A program made the position numbers and the translations under genes. Source: Sphingomonas sp. (GTDB lineage: Bacteria > Pseudomonadota > Alphaproteobacteria > Sphingomonadales > Sphingomonadaceae). Taken from it: DNA of 64,000 nucleotides. Of the stretch, positions 18,339 to 28,712 are shown piece after piece. Within the stretch, counting starts at the first letter, position 1; every line of letters starts with the position of its first letter. The DNA lies in the NCBI RefSeq assembly GCF_019635515.1, contig NZ_JAHBZI010000001.1, positions 1,984,001 to 2,048,000 on the forward strand, read 5' to 3'. The notes under the pieces are model-generated. The model was not told the origin of the DNA, ran no database searches, and worked only from the letters and a program-made list of their open reading frames with translations.

Positions 18339-18869
18339 CTAAAGCGTCAGCGCGAAACAGGCCGGATCGTGGAAGTCCGCCTTCCCCTCCGGATGCGCCA
18401 GTGCCCAGTAAGAGATCGTGCCGTTCGGCTCCTCGATCACCGCGGTAATGCCCATCCGCAGCGGCACTTTTGGGAAATCCGATAGTTCGACATCGACATC
18501 GAAAACATAGTCGAAGGTTTCGTCTGAGTTATCGTCCGCAGGATCGACCCGCTCGATATGCGGCTCGATGCTCAGCAATTTGTCTCGCCGGCCTCGCCGA
18601 TAATTATCGAAGTCATAGGCAGCCCATCGGCATGACGGGGAAAAGTTGAATTCCACGTAGCTGTCGGAACCTGCGGGTTGGAGGAAGAGCTCGAGGCACG
18701 TCGTCTTCCACAAATCATCCGCCCGTCCGGGCGACTCCAGCTCCGGCAACTTCAACGGTCCACGAACGCGATATCGCAACAGCATCCTGTCCCCGTCGTC
18801 CGCGATGATCTCCGCCTCGACCGCGCTAACCGCCGACGCCGGCGAAGCGGGATGCGCGATCAGCTTCAT
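18339..18869 (-). CDS. DOMON-like domain protein
   Basis: The 176-residue beta-rich protein has the conserved core of bacterial DOMON-like proteins: WKTTCLELFLQP, then YVEFNFSPSCRWAAYDF, and later YWALAHPEGKADFHDP. These domains are thought to bind sugars or haem, but the role in this stand-alone form is unknown. No signal peptide is seen. GGGGAGAGAAAT precedes the ATG at 18869, which fixes the start. Confidence 0.8.
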   Translation of the reverse strand: MKLIAHPASPASAVSAVEAEIIADDGDRMLLRYRVRGPLKLPELESPGRADDLWKTTCLELFLQPAGSDSYVEFNFSPSCRWAAYDFDNYRRGRRDKLLSIEPHIERVDPADDNSDETFDYVFDVDVELSDFPKVPLRMGITAVIEEPNGTISYWALAHPEGKADFHDPACFALTL

Positions 18870-19035
18870 ATTTCTCTCCCCGGCGAAGGCCGGGCCCCAG
18901 TTGGAAAGGTCACGGTAACGAAGCGCAGCGCCAGCCAATCAGCCTCTCCTGACTGGACCACAGCCTTCACTGGGAAAGAGCTACGCGGCTGCACCGTCAC
19001 TTGGCCTTCTTCCCTGTCCGCGTCCAATGCCCGGC

Positions 19036-19542
19036 CTATTTCACCGGCAGGAACGTCGGGTCCCAATGCTCGTCGGCCTTGCCGTCCTTGAACCGCCACA
19101 TATCGAACCAGGTGGTCGTATAGGTCCTGGTCTCGTCGCGCGGATCCTTGACCTCGCGAACAAAGCTGACCGTGACATAATCCCCCTCCGCCTGCACCGC
19201 GACCACGCGGGTCTGCATGCGCGCCGGGATCGGCTTGGGCTGCACCTTCCGGACATCGACGAAGAAATGCACGACCGCGTCCAGCCCCGACGCTGCCATC
19301 GGGTTATGCTGGATATAGTCCTTGGTGAGATACAGCGGCGCGCGCTCCCAATGGCCCGCCTCCAGCAGTTCCTTGACGATCTTGAGCGCAACCTGCTTGT
19401 TGGCATGCAATTTGGGATCGGGGCTGGTGAACAGCGCTTCCGGGTCCGGATGCGCGACGACCGGGGCATTGAGCGCCTGGGCATGCGCCGCTGGGGCAGC
19501 GAAGACCAGGCTGGCGGCGGCAATCCAGATCGAGCGGTGCAT
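19036..19542 (-). CDS. Secreted SnoaL-like/NTF2-fold protein
   Basis: The 168-residue protein has a signal peptide (to about residue 21, AAHAQ) and then a single SnoaL-like cone fold with ALKIVKELLEAGHWERAP, YIQHNP, VHFFVDVR and DMWRFKDGKADEHWD. The WRFKDGKxxEHWD ending is typical of SnoaL-like polyketide-cyclase or ketosteroid-isomerase relatives. The substrate is unknown. AAGGAG lies five bases before the ATG at 19542 and decides the start over the ATG at 19611. Confidence 0.82.
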   Translation of the reverse strand: MHRSIWIAAASLVFAAPAAHAQALNAPVVAHPDPEALFTSPDPKLHANKQVALKIVKELLEAGHWERAPLYLTKDYIQHNPMAASGLDAVVHFFVDVRKVQPKPIPARMQTRVVAVQAEGDYVTVSFVREVKDPRDETRTYTTTWFDMWRFKDGKADEHWDPTFLPVK

Positions 19543-19713
19543 CGCAACTCCTTCGCGCCGATCGAGCCCGGCAGCCCGCACGATATGCATCTCCATGCAT
19601 CGGCCTTGCAATGTAGGATTTCGCCTGCTTGGCTAAGCCAGTCGGCACTGTTGACCGCTCTTTGAAATCGTCGGTCGGGAAACCCCATGGGCAGTGCGAC
19701 CATTGGGACCATT

Positions 19714-19761
19714 CGCGAATGTTGAGCCCCTCCAAAAGGCTAAACTTCCTCAACATTCGCG
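19714..19761. repeat. 13-bp inverted repeat upstream of tyrS
   Basis: CGCGAATGTTGAG at 19714-19726 is perfectly complementary to 19749-19761, with a 22-base loop. It is about 100 bases before the tyrS start. There is no T-run after it, so it does not look like a simple terminator. It could be a leader structure, a protein-binding site or a remnant of a palindromic repeat. Confidence 0.75.
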
Positions 19762-19861
19762 CGCCGCGCAAACGGGCCCTACCAGCGTAAGGCAGGTATC
19801 GATTTCCGCTCCGCAACACGGGCATGACACGCGCCCGTGCCTTCGCTAAACGCCGCGCACC

Positions 19862-21079
19862 ATGACCGAATACAAATCCGATCTGCTCCGCACCCTCACC
19901 GAACGTGGCTATGTCCATCAGGTGACCGACGCCGCCGCGCTCGATGCGCTCGCTTCGAAGCAGGTGGTGCCCGCTTATATCGGCTTCGATCCCACCGCAC
20001 CGTCGCTCCATGTCGGCAGCCTCGTCCAGATCATGCTGCTCCGCCGGCTCCAGCAGACCGGCCACAAGCCGATCGTGCTGATGGGCGGCGGCACCGGCAA
20101 GGTCGGCGATCCGTCGTTCAAGGATGAAGCCCGCAAGCTGATGACCGAGGAGACGATCAAGGCCAATATCGCCTCGATCAAGACCGTGTTCGAACCCTTC
20201 CTGACCTTCGGCGATGGCCCCACCGACGCGGTGATGCTCGATAATGCCGAATGGCTCGATGCGCTCGAATATCTGCCGTTCCTGCGCGATTACGGCCAGC
20301 ATTTCTCGGTCAACCGCATGCTGGCGTTCGACAGCGTCAAGCTTCGGCTCGATCGCGAGCAATCGCTGTCGTTCCTCGAATTCAACTACATGATCCTCCA
20401 GGCATACGACTTCCTGGAGCTGTCGCGCCGCTACGATTGCCGGCTCCAGCTCGGCGGCTCGGATCAATGGGGCAATATCGTCAACGGCATCGAGCTGTCG
20501 CGCCGCTGCGACGGCACCGAGGTGTTCGGCGTCACCACCCCGCTGATCACCACGGCCGATGGCGGCAAGATGGGCAAGACTATGTCGGGCGCGGTGTGGC
20601 TCAACGAGAGCCAGCTGTCGCATTACGATTACTGGCAGTTCTGGCGGAACACCGATGATCGCGACGTCGGCAAGTTCCTGCGCCTGTTCACCGATCTCCC
20701 GCTCGACGAGGTCGAGCGGCTCGAACGCCTCGAAGGTGCCGAGATCAACGAGGCCAAGAAAGTCCTCGCCAACGAAGCCACCGCGATGTGCCGCGGCAAG
20801 GCCGGCGCCGAGCATGCCGCGGAGACCGCGCGCAAGCTGTTCGAGGAAGGCTCGGCGGGCGGCGCGCTGCCAACGCTGGCCGTGCCGGTGGAGGGGATCG
20901 GCGTCATCCAGGCCCTTACCGAAATCGGCTTCGCCGCGTCGAACAAGGAAGTGAAGCGCAAGATCGAGGAAGGCGCGATCCGCGTGAACGATCAGAAGAT
21001 CAGCGCCGCCGACTTTATCGTGAAACCGGGCGACAAGATCAGCTTCGGCGCCAAGAAGCACGGAGTGCTTACCGCATGA
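19862..21079 (+). CDS. tyrS: Tyrosine-tRNA ligase
   Basis: The 405-residue class I synthetase charges tRNA-Tyr. The HIGH-like motif is HVGS (50-53) inside [12 protein letters not shown], and the KMSKS-like loop is KMGKT (236-240). An S4 RNA-binding domain forms the C-terminus ([18 protein letters not shown]). The length is normal for the TyrRS subgroup with the HVGS motif. Its stop overlaps the ATG of the DUF885 gene (ATGA). A 13-bp inverted repeat lies in the 5' leader. Confidence 0.97.
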   Translation: MTEYKSDLLRTLTERGYVHQVTDAAALDALASKQVVPAYIGFDPTAPSLHVGSLVQIMLLRRLQQTGHKPIVLMGGGTGKVGDPSFKDEARKLMTEETIKANIASIKTVFEPFLTFGDGPTDAVMLDNAEWLDALEYLPFLRDYGQHFSVNRMLAFDSVKLRLDREQSLSFLEFNYMILQAYDFLELSRRYDCRLQLGGSDQWGNIVNGIELSRRCDGTEVFGVTTPLITTADGGKMGKTMSGAVWLNESQLSHYDYWQFWRNTDDRDVGKFLRLFTDLPLDEVERLERLEGAEINEAKKVLANEATAMCRGKAGAEHAAETARKLFEEGSAGGALPTLAVPVEGIGVIQALTEIGFAASNKEVKRKIEEGAIRVNDQKISAADFIVKPGDKISFGAKKHGVLTA

Positions 21080-22356
21080 TCCGCTACGCCCTCGCCGCGC
21101 TTGCCCCACTGGCCCTCGTCGCCGCGGCGCCCGCGCCCACCGAGCTGGACAAGATCGCCGAAGCCTTCGTCCACTTGACGCTGGAGGCCGGCGAACGCGA
21201 AGCCGGCTATGTCGACGCCTTCTACGGTCCTGAGGAATGGGCGAAGGCGGCCAAAGCCAATCCGCGCGACGTGGCAACGCTGGCCAAGGATGCCGATACG
21301 CTCCAGGCCAAGCTCGCCGCGCTCGATCCGAAGGCGCTGACTCCCGACGAGCGCCGCCGCCGCACCTTCCTGACCGGCCAGCTTCGCGCCGCGCAGACCC
21401 GGCTGGCGATGATGCAGGGCAAGAAGTTCAAGTTCGTCGATGAGGCCGAGGGCCTGTTCGGCGTGCGCCCCGATCTCAAGCCGCTCACTTATTATGACGG
21501 TCTGCTCGCCCGGATCGATACGATGCTGCCGGGCAAGGGCAGCCTTGGCGAACGTGTCGGCGCATATAAGGCGGCGGCTGTCGTCCCAAAGGACAAGCTC
21601 GATCCAGTGATCCGCGCCGCCATCGACGAATGCCGCACCCGCACGGTGCGCTACATCACAATGCCGGCGAACGAGAAGTTCGATCTGGAATTCGTCACCG
21701 GCAAATCCTGGTCGGGCTATAATTGGTACAAGGGCAACGCGCACAGCCTGATCCAGGTGAATACCGATCAGGGCGTGACCGTCGATCACGCGATCACCCT
21801 CGGCTGTCACGAGGGCTATCCCGGCCACCACGCGCTCAACGCCCGGCTTGAGGACAAGCTGACCAAGGGCAAGGGCTGGGTCGAGTTCAGCGTCTATCCG
21901 CTCTACAGCCCGCAAAGCTTCCTGGCCGAGGGTTCGGCCAATGCCGGCGTCAAGCTCGCCTTCCCCGGCACCGAGCAGGCCGATTTCGAGCGCAAGATCC
22001 TGTTCCCGCTCGCCGGGCTGGCGCGCGGCGGTGCTGCCGCCAACCCCGCGCTCGATGCCGCGCTGGAAGAACTCAAGCTCGCCGCTCTGACGATCGACCA
22101 GCAATATCTGGATGGCGAGATCACTCGCGATGCCGCCGCGGTTTTGCTCGCCAAATATGCGTTCACCACGCCGGCCGCCGCCGCGCTCGGGCTGCCCTTC
22201 GTCGAGCAATATCGCAGCTATGTGATCAACTATAGCCTGGGTGAGCGCATGGTCACCGCCGCGCTCAATCGCGGGGGTGCGGATGCGGCGATGCGCTGGC
22301 AGCGGATGGAAAGGCTGATCTCCGAACCAACCGTTCCCGCCGACCTGACCCAATAG
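21076..22356 (+). CDS. DUF885 family secreted metallopeptidase-like protein
   Basis: The 426-residue protein starts with a signal peptide ([17 protein letters not shown]). The DUF885 signature HEGYPGH (245-251) resembles the HExxH zinc motif with an insertion, and EGSANAG follows about 45 residues later. Members are thought to be metallopeptidases, but biochemistry is sparse. Translation is coupled to tyrS through a four-base overlap. Its location in the cell envelope is inferred from the signal peptide. Confidence 0.85.
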   Translation: MIRYALAALAPLALVAAAPAPTELDKIAEAFVHLTLEAGEREAGYVDAFYGPEEWAKAAKANPRDVATLAKDADTLQAKLAALDPKALTPDERRRRTFLTGQLRAAQTRLAMMQGKKFKFVDEAEGLFGVRPDLKPLTYYDGLLARIDTMLPGKGSLGERVGAYKAAAVVPKDKLDPVIRAAIDECRTRTVRYITMPANEKFDLEFVTGKSWSGYNWYKGNAHSLIQVNTDQGVTVDHAITLGCHEGYPGHHALNARLEDKLTKGKGWVEFSVYPLYSPQSFLAEGSANAGVKLAFPGTEQADFERKILFPLAGLARGGAAANPALDAALEELKLAALTIDQQYLDGEITRDAAAVLLAKYAFTTPAAAALGLPFVEQYRSYVINYSLGERMVTAALNRGGADAAMRWQRMERLISEPTVPADLTQ

Positions 22357-22465
22357 GGGTATCAACTAACTCTCACGCAACCGAATATTAAGCATCTTCA
22401 TTGCAAGGAGATTCACGCGGGTCTGCTCAATATGAGTAGCCAAACCTCGAAGTAGTGAGGCGTGT

Positions 22466-22789
22466 GTGAGCGTTGGAATGGGCAATCTGGCTTTTGCCGA
22501 AGTGCGCCGTGAAGGCCGTGACGACGTGCATTACCGCGCCCGCGCTTTCGGGCCTGACGCGAAGCAGCACACCTTCCTGATCGTCAATATCTCGCCACAC
22601 GGGCTGATGGCTCGCTGCGATGCCGGCTTCCAGGTCGGCGATCGCGTCCGCATCCAGCTTCCCGTCGCGGGCGTGGCCATCGCGGAGATTCGCTGGTCGC
22701 TGGGCGGTCGCCTGGGCGCCCAGTTCGAAACCGCGATCGACCTTGCCAGCTATTACGAGCTCATCACCACGATGATGCGCGCAAAGTGA
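22466..22789 (+). CDS. PilZ domain protein
   Basis: The 107-residue single-domain protein carries PilZ features: an arginine-rich start (RREGRDDVHYRAR, standing for RxxxR) and NISPHGLMARC (standing for D/NxSxxG). PilZ domains bind cyclic di-GMP and transmit the signal to motility, adhesion or biofilm functions. The GTG at 22466 is used because a GAGG stands upstream; ATG 22478 is an alternative. The partner could be the cyclic di-GMP enzyme at 30918-32912, but there is no operon link. Confidence 0.82.
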   Translation: MSVGMGNLAFAEVRREGRDDVHYRARAFGPDAKQHTFLIVNISPHGLMARCDAGFQVGDRVRIQLPVAGVAIAEIRWSLGGRLGAQFETAIDLASYYELITTMMRAK

Positions 22790-22790
22790 C

Positions 22791-24842
22791 CTAGCCGGCG
22801 CGGAGCAGCCCGACCGCCGCATCGCGCTCGAACAGGTACAAGGCCAGCCGCGCCGCCTGCCCACGCTCGCTCTTCAGCGCGCGGTCCTGATCCTCCAGCA
22901 GCCGCGCATCGGCATTGGCCGCAACGATCAGCGTGTTGAGGCTCTCGGGCGTCGCCAGCCGGAAGGTCTGCTCGCCCGATTGCCGCGTGCCGAGCAACTC
23001 GCCGGCGCCACGCAACTCCAGATCGCGCTCGGCGATCACGAAACCGTCGGTGGTATCGCGCATCAGCCCCAGCCGCGCCCGTGAAGTCTCGCTCAGCCCG
23101 TTGCCGCGCAACAGGATGCAGTGCGATTGCCCGCCGCCCCGCCCGACGCGCCCGCGCAACTGATGAAGCTGCGCCAGCCCGAAGCGATCGGCGTGCTCGA
23201 TCACGATCAGCGTCGCATTGGGCACATCGACGCCGACCTCGATCACCGTCGTCGCCACCAGCACGCCCAGCTCGCCGCTGGCGAAGCGCGCCATCACCGC
23301 GTCCTTCTCCGGCCCCTTCATCCGGCCATGGACCAGCCCGACCTTGTCGCCGAACCGTGCCGTCAGCTTCGCCGCGCGATCCTCGGCGGCGGCGAGATCG
23401 GTCTTCTCGCTCTCCTCGACCAGCGGGCACACCCAATAGGCCTGTTTGCCCGCCTCCAGATGTCGTCCCAGCCCCGCGATCACCGCATCGAGCTTATCCT
23501 CGGAGATCACCGTCGTCTGGATCGGCTCGCGCCCGGGCGGCATCTCGTCCAGCCTGCTGACGTCCATCTCGCCATGGCTCGCCAGCTGCAGCGTCCGCGG
23601 GATCGGAGTCGCGGTCATCACCAGCAGATGTGGCGGCACCTGCGCCTTGGCCTGCAACATCATCCGCTCGGCCACGCCAAAGCGATGCTGCTCGTCGACC
23701 ACCACCAGTCCCAGGTCACGATATTGCACGCCCTGCTGGAAGATCGCGTGCGTGCCGATCAGGATATCGATCTCACCCGACGCCACTCCCATCAGCGTCG
23801 CCTCGCGCACCCTGCCCTTGTCGCGCCCGGTCAGCACCGCGATCCGCACGTCGAGCCCGGCCAGCAGCCGCGACAGATTGTCGAAATGCTGCCGCGCCAG
23901 GATTTCGGTCGGCGCCAGCAACGCGCCCTGCGCGCCCGCCTCCGCCGCGATCAGCAGCGCCATCAGCGCCACCAGCGTCTTGCCCGAACCGACATCGCCC
24001 TGCAGCAGCCGCAGCATCGGCTGGGTCTGGGCCATGTCACCCTCGATCTCGCGCATTGTCCGCGCCTGCGCGCCAGTCGGCGCATAAGGCAGCCTCAGCG
24101 CATCGCGCAGCCGCCCATCGCCCTGCAGCGCCCGCCCGCGCTTGGCCCGCGCCTCACCGCGCACCAGCAGCAACGCCAGCTGGTTGGCGAACACCTCGTC
24201 ATATGCCAGCCGCTCGCGCGCCTTGGCGTCCGCCGGATCGGCATGAATCCGCACCAGCGCCTCGCGCCAATCCGGCCAGCCATTCCGTGTCTTCAGGCTG
24301 GGCTCGATCCACTCGGCCAGATCCGGTGCGCGCTCGATCGCCTGCTCGACGAAGCCGGCGAGGCGCTTTGAGGTGATGCCCTCGGACAGCGGATACACCG
24401 CCTCGCGCCCGCCCATCTCGGCCTCTTCCGAAACCTCCGGGTGCACGATCTGCAATTCCTGCCCATATTGATCGAGCCGCCCGCTCACCCAGCGCTTCTT
24501 GTTCAGCGGCAACAGCTTCTTCGCCCAGCCCGAATTGCCGCCGAAAAACACAAGCGACACGTGATTGCCATGCGCGTCCACGGCTTGCACCCGTGCCGGT
24601 GCCCGCGCGCTGCCGCCGAACCGATAGTTCGCCACGGTCAGCTCGATGACGATCGTCCGCCCGACGTCGGCCTGCATCAGCTCGTCGCGCGGCACGCGAT
24701 CGATGAACCCGGTCGGCAGGTGAAACGCCACATCCACCACGCGCGCCAGCCCGAGCCGGTCCAGCGGCTTGGCCAGCCCCGCGCCCACGCCTTTCAGCGC
24801 CGTGACCTCGGCGAACAGTGGATTGAGTATCTCGGGCCGCAT
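22791..24842 (-). CDS. recG: ATP-dependent DNA helicase RecG
   Basis: The 683-residue protein has an N-terminal wedge/OB domain (GVGAGLAKPLDRLG, then an OB fold near 60-150). A superfamily 2 helicase core follows with Walker A GDVGSGKT (about 283-290), DEQH (about 381-384), TATPIPRTL, and the QxxGRxGR motif in HQLRGRVGRGG. RecG reverses stalled forks and processes recombination branches. It is divergent from sdhE-mfd, giving a local cluster of DNA repair genes. Confidence 0.96.
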   Translation of the reverse strand: MRPEILNPLFAEVTALKGVGAGLAKPLDRLGLARVVDVAFHLPTGFIDRVPRDELMQADVGRTIVIELTVANYRFGGSARAPARVQAVDAHGNHVSLVFFGGNSGWAKKLLPLNKKRWVSGRLDQYGQELQIVHPEVSEEAEMGGREAVYPLSEGITSKRLAGFVEQAIERAPDLAEWIEPSLKTRNGWPDWREALVRIHADPADAKARERLAYDEVFANQLALLLVRGEARAKRGRALQGDGRLRDALRLPYAPTGAQARTMREIEGDMAQTQPMLRLLQGDVGSGKTLVALMALLIAAEAGAQGALLAPTEILARQHFDNLSRLLAGLDVRIAVLTGRDKGRVREATLMGVASGEIDILIGTHAIFQQGVQYRDLGLVVVDEQHRFGVAERMMLQAKAQVPPHLLVMTATPIPRTLQLASHGEMDVSRLDEMPPGREPIQTTVISEDKLDAVIAGLGRHLEAGKQAYWVCPLVEESEKTDLAAAEDRAAKLTARFGDKVGLVHGRMKGPEKDAVMARFASGELGVLVATTVIEVGVDVPNATLIVIEHADRFGLAQLHQLRGRVGRGGGQSHCILLRGNGLSETSRARLGLMRDTTDGFVIAERDLELRGAGELLGTRQSGEQTFRLATPESLNTLIVAANADARLLEDQDRALKSERGQAARLALYLFERDAAVGLLRAG

Positions 24843-24910
24843 GACTATCTGCTGCCTACACCCAGCCGACGGACGCGAAAAGCGCCGCCGGCCAATCGTC
24901 GTTGAGGACC

Positions 24911-25177
24911 ATGGACCGCGAGACCCATCTGAAGCGCCTGCGTTTCCGCGCCTGGCATCGCGGCATCAAAGAAGCCGATCTCCTGATTGGCGGCTTCTTC
25001 GATAAATACTCCGGAGGCTGGAGCGAAGCCGAGCGGCTGTTGTTCGAGGAACTGCTGGAGGAACAGGACGTCGATATCATGGCCTGGGCGATTGGAGCCG
25101 CGCCGGTTCCACCGCGTTATGCCGGCACGATCATGACCGCGCTCAGGACTCTCACCTACGTGCCCATCGCCGAATAA
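24911..25177 (+). CDS. sdhE: FAD assembly factor SdhE
   Basis: The 88-residue protein has the family motif RGxxE (RGIKE, 17-21) followed by DLLIGGFFDKY. SdhE helps attach FAD covalently to the flavoprotein subunit of succinate dehydrogenase. The ATG at 24911 was chosen with GAGG just upstream; a TTG nine bases earlier is possible. Its stop overlaps the mfd start as TAATG, so the two genes are co-translated. Confidence 0.92.
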   Translation: MDRETHLKRLRFRAWHRGIKEADLLIGGFFDKYSGGWSEAERLLFEELLEEQDVDIMAWAIGAAPVPPRYAGTIMTALRTLTYVPIAE

Positions 25178-28100
25178 TGGCCGATCTGAAGACGATACTT
25201 TCGGCGAGCAAGCCGCTCACCCTCGCGGGCGCGCCTCCCGGCTTCCTCCCCTGGATGCTGGCCGATTTGGCACGTGCGGGCGGCACAGCGGTGTTCATCG
25301 CCCCCGATGAGGCGGCGATGCGCGCAGTCGCCGGCACCGCGCCGTTCTTCGCGCCCGAGCTGGAGGTACTCAGCTACCCCGCCTGGGATTGCCTGCCCTA
25401 TGACCGCGCCAGCCCGACGCTGCGCGTCATGTCCGAGCGCCTCGCGACGCTCCACGCCCTGCAGAGCAAAACCGACAAGCCGCGCCTGCTCGTCACCACC
25501 GTCAACGCCGCCACCCAGCGCACGCTGACACCGTTCCGCATCCGCCAGCTTGTCGCCCGCCTCGCCCCCGGCGAGCGCATCGGCCTGGATAAGCTTTCGG
25601 CGCTGCTCCAGGCGAACGGCTATGTCCGCCTCGACACCGTCAACGATCATGGTGAGTTCGCGGTGCGCGGCGGCCTGGTCGATCTGTTCCCGAGCGGTGC
25701 CGAACAGGCGCTGCGTCTCGACTTCTTCGGCGACGAGATCGAATCCGTCCGCACCTTCGACCCCAACGACCAGCGCACCACCGGCCGCGTCGATGGCTTC
25801 ACGCTCCTGCCGGCCTCCGAAGCATTGCTCGACGAGGACAGCATCAAGCGCTTCCGCACCCGCTATCGCGAGCAATTCGGTGCCACCGCGACCAGCGATC
25901 CGCTTTACCAGGCGATCAGCGACGGCCGCCGCCTCGCCGGCATGGAGCATTGGCTGCCGCTGTTCGAGGAACGGCTCGAAACGCTGTTCGATCATCTTTC
26001 CGATGACGCCGTCATCGTCCGCGACACCGGCACGATCGGCGCCGCCACCCAGCGCTTCGAGGCGATCGCCGACTATCAGCAGAACCGCGTCCGCGCCGAA
26101 AGCACCGCCCCGGGCAGCTATCGCCCGCTTGATGCCGCCGCGCTCTATCTGACGGCCAAGGAGTGGGAGCAGGTCCAGGCCGAAGCTCCGACCCACACCA
26201 GCACTCCCTTCCACGAGCCGGAGAGCAAGACCGTCCTCGATTTCAACGTCGATGGGCCCCGCGATTTCGCTCCCGAGCGCGCGGCGGGCACCAATGTCTA
26301 CGAAGCCGTGGTCGCGCATATCGCCAAGCTCAAAAAGGCTGGCCAGAAGCCGATCCTCGCCAGCTATTCCAACGGCGCCCGCGAGCGCCTGACCGGCCTG
26401 CTCAACGATCACGGCCTGACGGGCGCACACAACGCCGATACCTGGCAATCGGCGCTCGGCGTCGCGGACAAGGGCGTCGCCCTGATCGTCCTGCCGCTCG
26501 ATCACGGCTTCACCGCCCCCGATGTCGCGGTCCTCACCGAACAGGACATGCTCGGCGATCGCCTCATTCGCCGCACCAAGCGCAAGAAGTCGGCCGACGC
26601 CTTCCTCAACGAGCTGGCGACGCTGACTCCCGGCGACCTCGTCGTCCATGTCGATCATGGTATCGGCCGCTATGAGGGGCTAACCCAAATCCCGGTGCAG
26701 AAGGCACCGCACGATTGCGTCCAGCTGACCTATGCCGGTGGCGACAAGCTGTTCGTGCCCGTCGAGAATCTCGAAGTCCTCAGCCGCTACGGTTCGTCCG
26801 AAGAAGGCGCGAGTCTCGACAAGCTCGGCGGCGAAGCCTGGCAGCGCCGCAAGTCGAAGATGAAGGAGCGCATCCGCGAGATCGCGGGTGAACTGATCGC
26901 CACCGCCGCCCGCCGCGCGGTACGTCCCGGCGAAGTCCTCGAGCCCGATCCCGGCGGCTATCCGGCGTTCGTCGATCGCTTCCCCTATGAGGAAACCGAC
27001 GATCAGGACCGCGCCATCGGTGACGTCATCGCCGATCTCTCGGCAGGCCGGCCGATGGACCGTCTCATCGTCGGCGATGTCGGCTTCGGCAAGACCGAGG
27101 TCGCGTTGCGCGCCGCCTTCGTCGCGGCGATGGCCGGGCAACAGGTCGCGCTCGTCTGCCCGACCACGCTCCTCGCCCGCCAGCATCACCGCAATTTCGT
27201 CGAGCGTTTCCAAGGATTCCCGATCGAGATCGGCCGCCTCTCGCGCCTCGTTCCCGCCGCCGAGGCCAGGGAAACGCGCGAGAAGCTCGCCGAAGGCAAG
27301 ATCGACATCGTCATCGGCACCCATGCGATCCTCTCCAAGACCGTCGATTTCAAGCGGCTGGGGCTGGTGATCGTCGATGAGGAGCAGCGCTTCGGCGTAA
27401 CGCACAAGGAGCGGCTGAAGGCGCTGAAGGCCGACGTCCACGTCCTGACCCTCACCGCCACGCCGATCCCGCGCACGCTGCAAATGGCGATGTCGGGGCT
27501 GCGCGAGCTGTCGGTGATCCAGACACCTCCCGTCGATCGCCTAGCGGTGCGCACCTATGTCATGCCCTGGGATCCGGTCGTGCTCCGCGAAGCATTGTTG
27601 CGCGAGCATTATCGCGGCGGCCAGGCCTATTTCGTCACCCCGCGCATCTCAGATCTCCCCGATATCGAGGAATTCCTGCGTAACGAGGTGCCCGAGATCA
27701 CCTATGTCGTCGCCCATGGCCAGATGGCGCCGACCGAGGTCGAGGAGCGCATGTCAGCCTTTTACGACCGCCGCTACGATCTGCTCGTCTCGACAACGAT
27801 CATCGAATCCGGCCTCGACATCCCCAGCGCCAATACGATGATCATCAACCGCGCCGACAAATTCGGCCTCGCTCAGCTCTATCAGCTGCGAGGGCGTGTC
27901 GGCCGGGCCAAGACCCGCGCCTATGCCTATATGACCACGCCGCCCGAGCGGCAGCTCACCGAAACCGCCGAAAAGCGCCTCAAGGTGCTTTCCGATCTCG
28001 AATCGCTCGGCGCCGGTTTCCAGCTCGCGTCGCACGATCTCGACATCCGCGGCGCCGGCAATCTGCTCGGCGACGAGCAGTCCGGCCACATCAAGGAAGT

Positions 28101-28635
28101 CGGCTACGAACTCTACCAGGCGATGCTGGAGGAGGCGATCATGGACGCCAAGGCAGGTGGCCTCCGCGAAGAGCTCCGCCCCAAGGATCTCTCGCCACAG
28201 ATCAATGTCGACGCCCCGATCCTCATCCCCGAGGAGTATGTCCCCGATCTCGATCTGCGCATGGGCCTCTATCGCCGCCTCAACGAGCTTGAGGATAATG
28301 ACGCGATCGAGGGCTTCGCCGCCGAGCTGATCGATCGTTTCGGCAAGCTGCCGGACGCCACCGAGAATCTGCTGCGCCTGATCGAGACCAAGCTCAACGC
28401 CAAGCGCGCCTGCATCGCCAAGCTGGACACCGGGCCAAAGGGCGCGCTCGTCACCTTCCATGACGACAAGTTTCCCAATGTCGAGGGCCTGCTGGCCTAT
28501 GTCGAGCGGCTCGACGGTACCGCGCGTTTGCGCCCGGACATGAAGCTGGTCGTCACCCGCGAATGGAACAACCCCCGCGCCCGGCTCAACGCGGCGCTGC
28601 AGATTTCGCGCGGGCTGGCCAAGGCGGCGGGCTAA
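25177..28635 (+). CDS. mfd: Transcription-repair coupling factor Mfd
   Basis: The 1152-residue protein has the full Mfd domain order: a UvrB-like N-terminal part, a CarD-like RNA polymerase interaction domain (LTPGDLVVHVDHGIGRYEGL, near 485-505), an SF2 translocase with Walker A VGDVGFGKTE (about 632-641) and DEEQ (about 734-737), and a TRCF C-terminal domain (PVDAPILIPEEYVPD-type). It removes stalled RNA polymerase and recruits UvrA to lesions in transcribed strands. The start is fixed by the TAATG overlap with sdhE. Confidence 0.97.
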   Translation: MADLKTILSASKPLTLAGAPPGFLPWMLADLARAGGTAVFIAPDEAAMRAVAGTAPFFAPELEVLSYPAWDCLPYDRASPTLRVMSERLATLHALQSKTDKPRLLVTTVNAATQRTLTPFRIRQLVARLAPGERIGLDKLSALLQANGYVRLDTVNDHGEFAVRGGLVDLFPSGAEQALRLDFFGDEIESVRTFDPNDQRTTGRVDGFTLLPASEALLDEDSIKRFRTRYREQFGATATSDPLYQAISDGRRLAGMEHWLPLFEERLETLFDHLSDDAVIVRDTGTIGAATQRFEAIADYQQNRVRAESTAPGSYRPLDAAALYLTAKEWEQVQAEAPTHTSTPFHEPESKTVLDFNVDGPRDFAPERAAGTNVYEAVVAHIAKLKKAGQKPILASYSNGARERLTGLLNDHGLTGAHNADTWQSALGVADKGVALIVLPLDHGFTAPDVAVLTEQDMLGDRLIRRTKRKKSADAFLNELATLTPGDLVVHVDHGIGRYEGLTQIPVQKAPHDCVQLTYAGGDKLFVPVENLEVLSRYGSSEEGASLDKLGGEAWQRRKSKMKERIREIAGELIATAARRAVRPGEVLEPDPGGYPAFVDRFPYEETDDQDRAIGDVIADLSAGRPMDRLIVGDVGFGKTEVALRAAFVAAMAGQQVALVCPTTLLARQHHRNFVERFQGFPIEIGRLSRLVPAAEARETREKLAEGKIDIVIGTHAILSKTVDFKRLGLVIVDEEQRFGVTHKERLKALKADVHVLTLTATPIPRTLQMAMSGLRELSVIQTPPVDRLAVRTYVMPWDPVVLREALLREHYRGGQAYFVTPRISDLPDIEEFLRNEVPEITYVVAHGQMAPTEVEERMSAFYDRRYDLLVSTTIIESGLDIPSANTMIINRADKFGLAQLYQLRGRVGRAKTRAYAYMTTPPERQLTETAEKRLKVLSDLESLGAGFQLASHDLDIRGAGNLLGDEQSGHIKEVGYELYQAMLEEAIMDAKAGGLREELRPKDLSPQINVDAPILIPEEYVPDLDLRMGLYRRLNELEDNDAIEGFAAELIDRFGKLPDATENLLRLIETKLNAKRACIAKLDTGPKGALVTFHDDKFPNVEGLLAYVERLDGTARLRPDMKLVVTREWNNPRARLNAALQISRGLAKAAG

Positions 28636-28712
28636 TTCCGGCCATAGCGGCCGAAAGTGCAATCTTCGGGTAACCCATTTGCTTTATTGGCTTTATCCGA
28701 AAGGGGCGGCCC

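Noticed and set aside
25156..26658. 500-codon frame antisense to mfd
   Set aside because: Mfd is complete and conserved on the other strand; the frame is a GC artefact.
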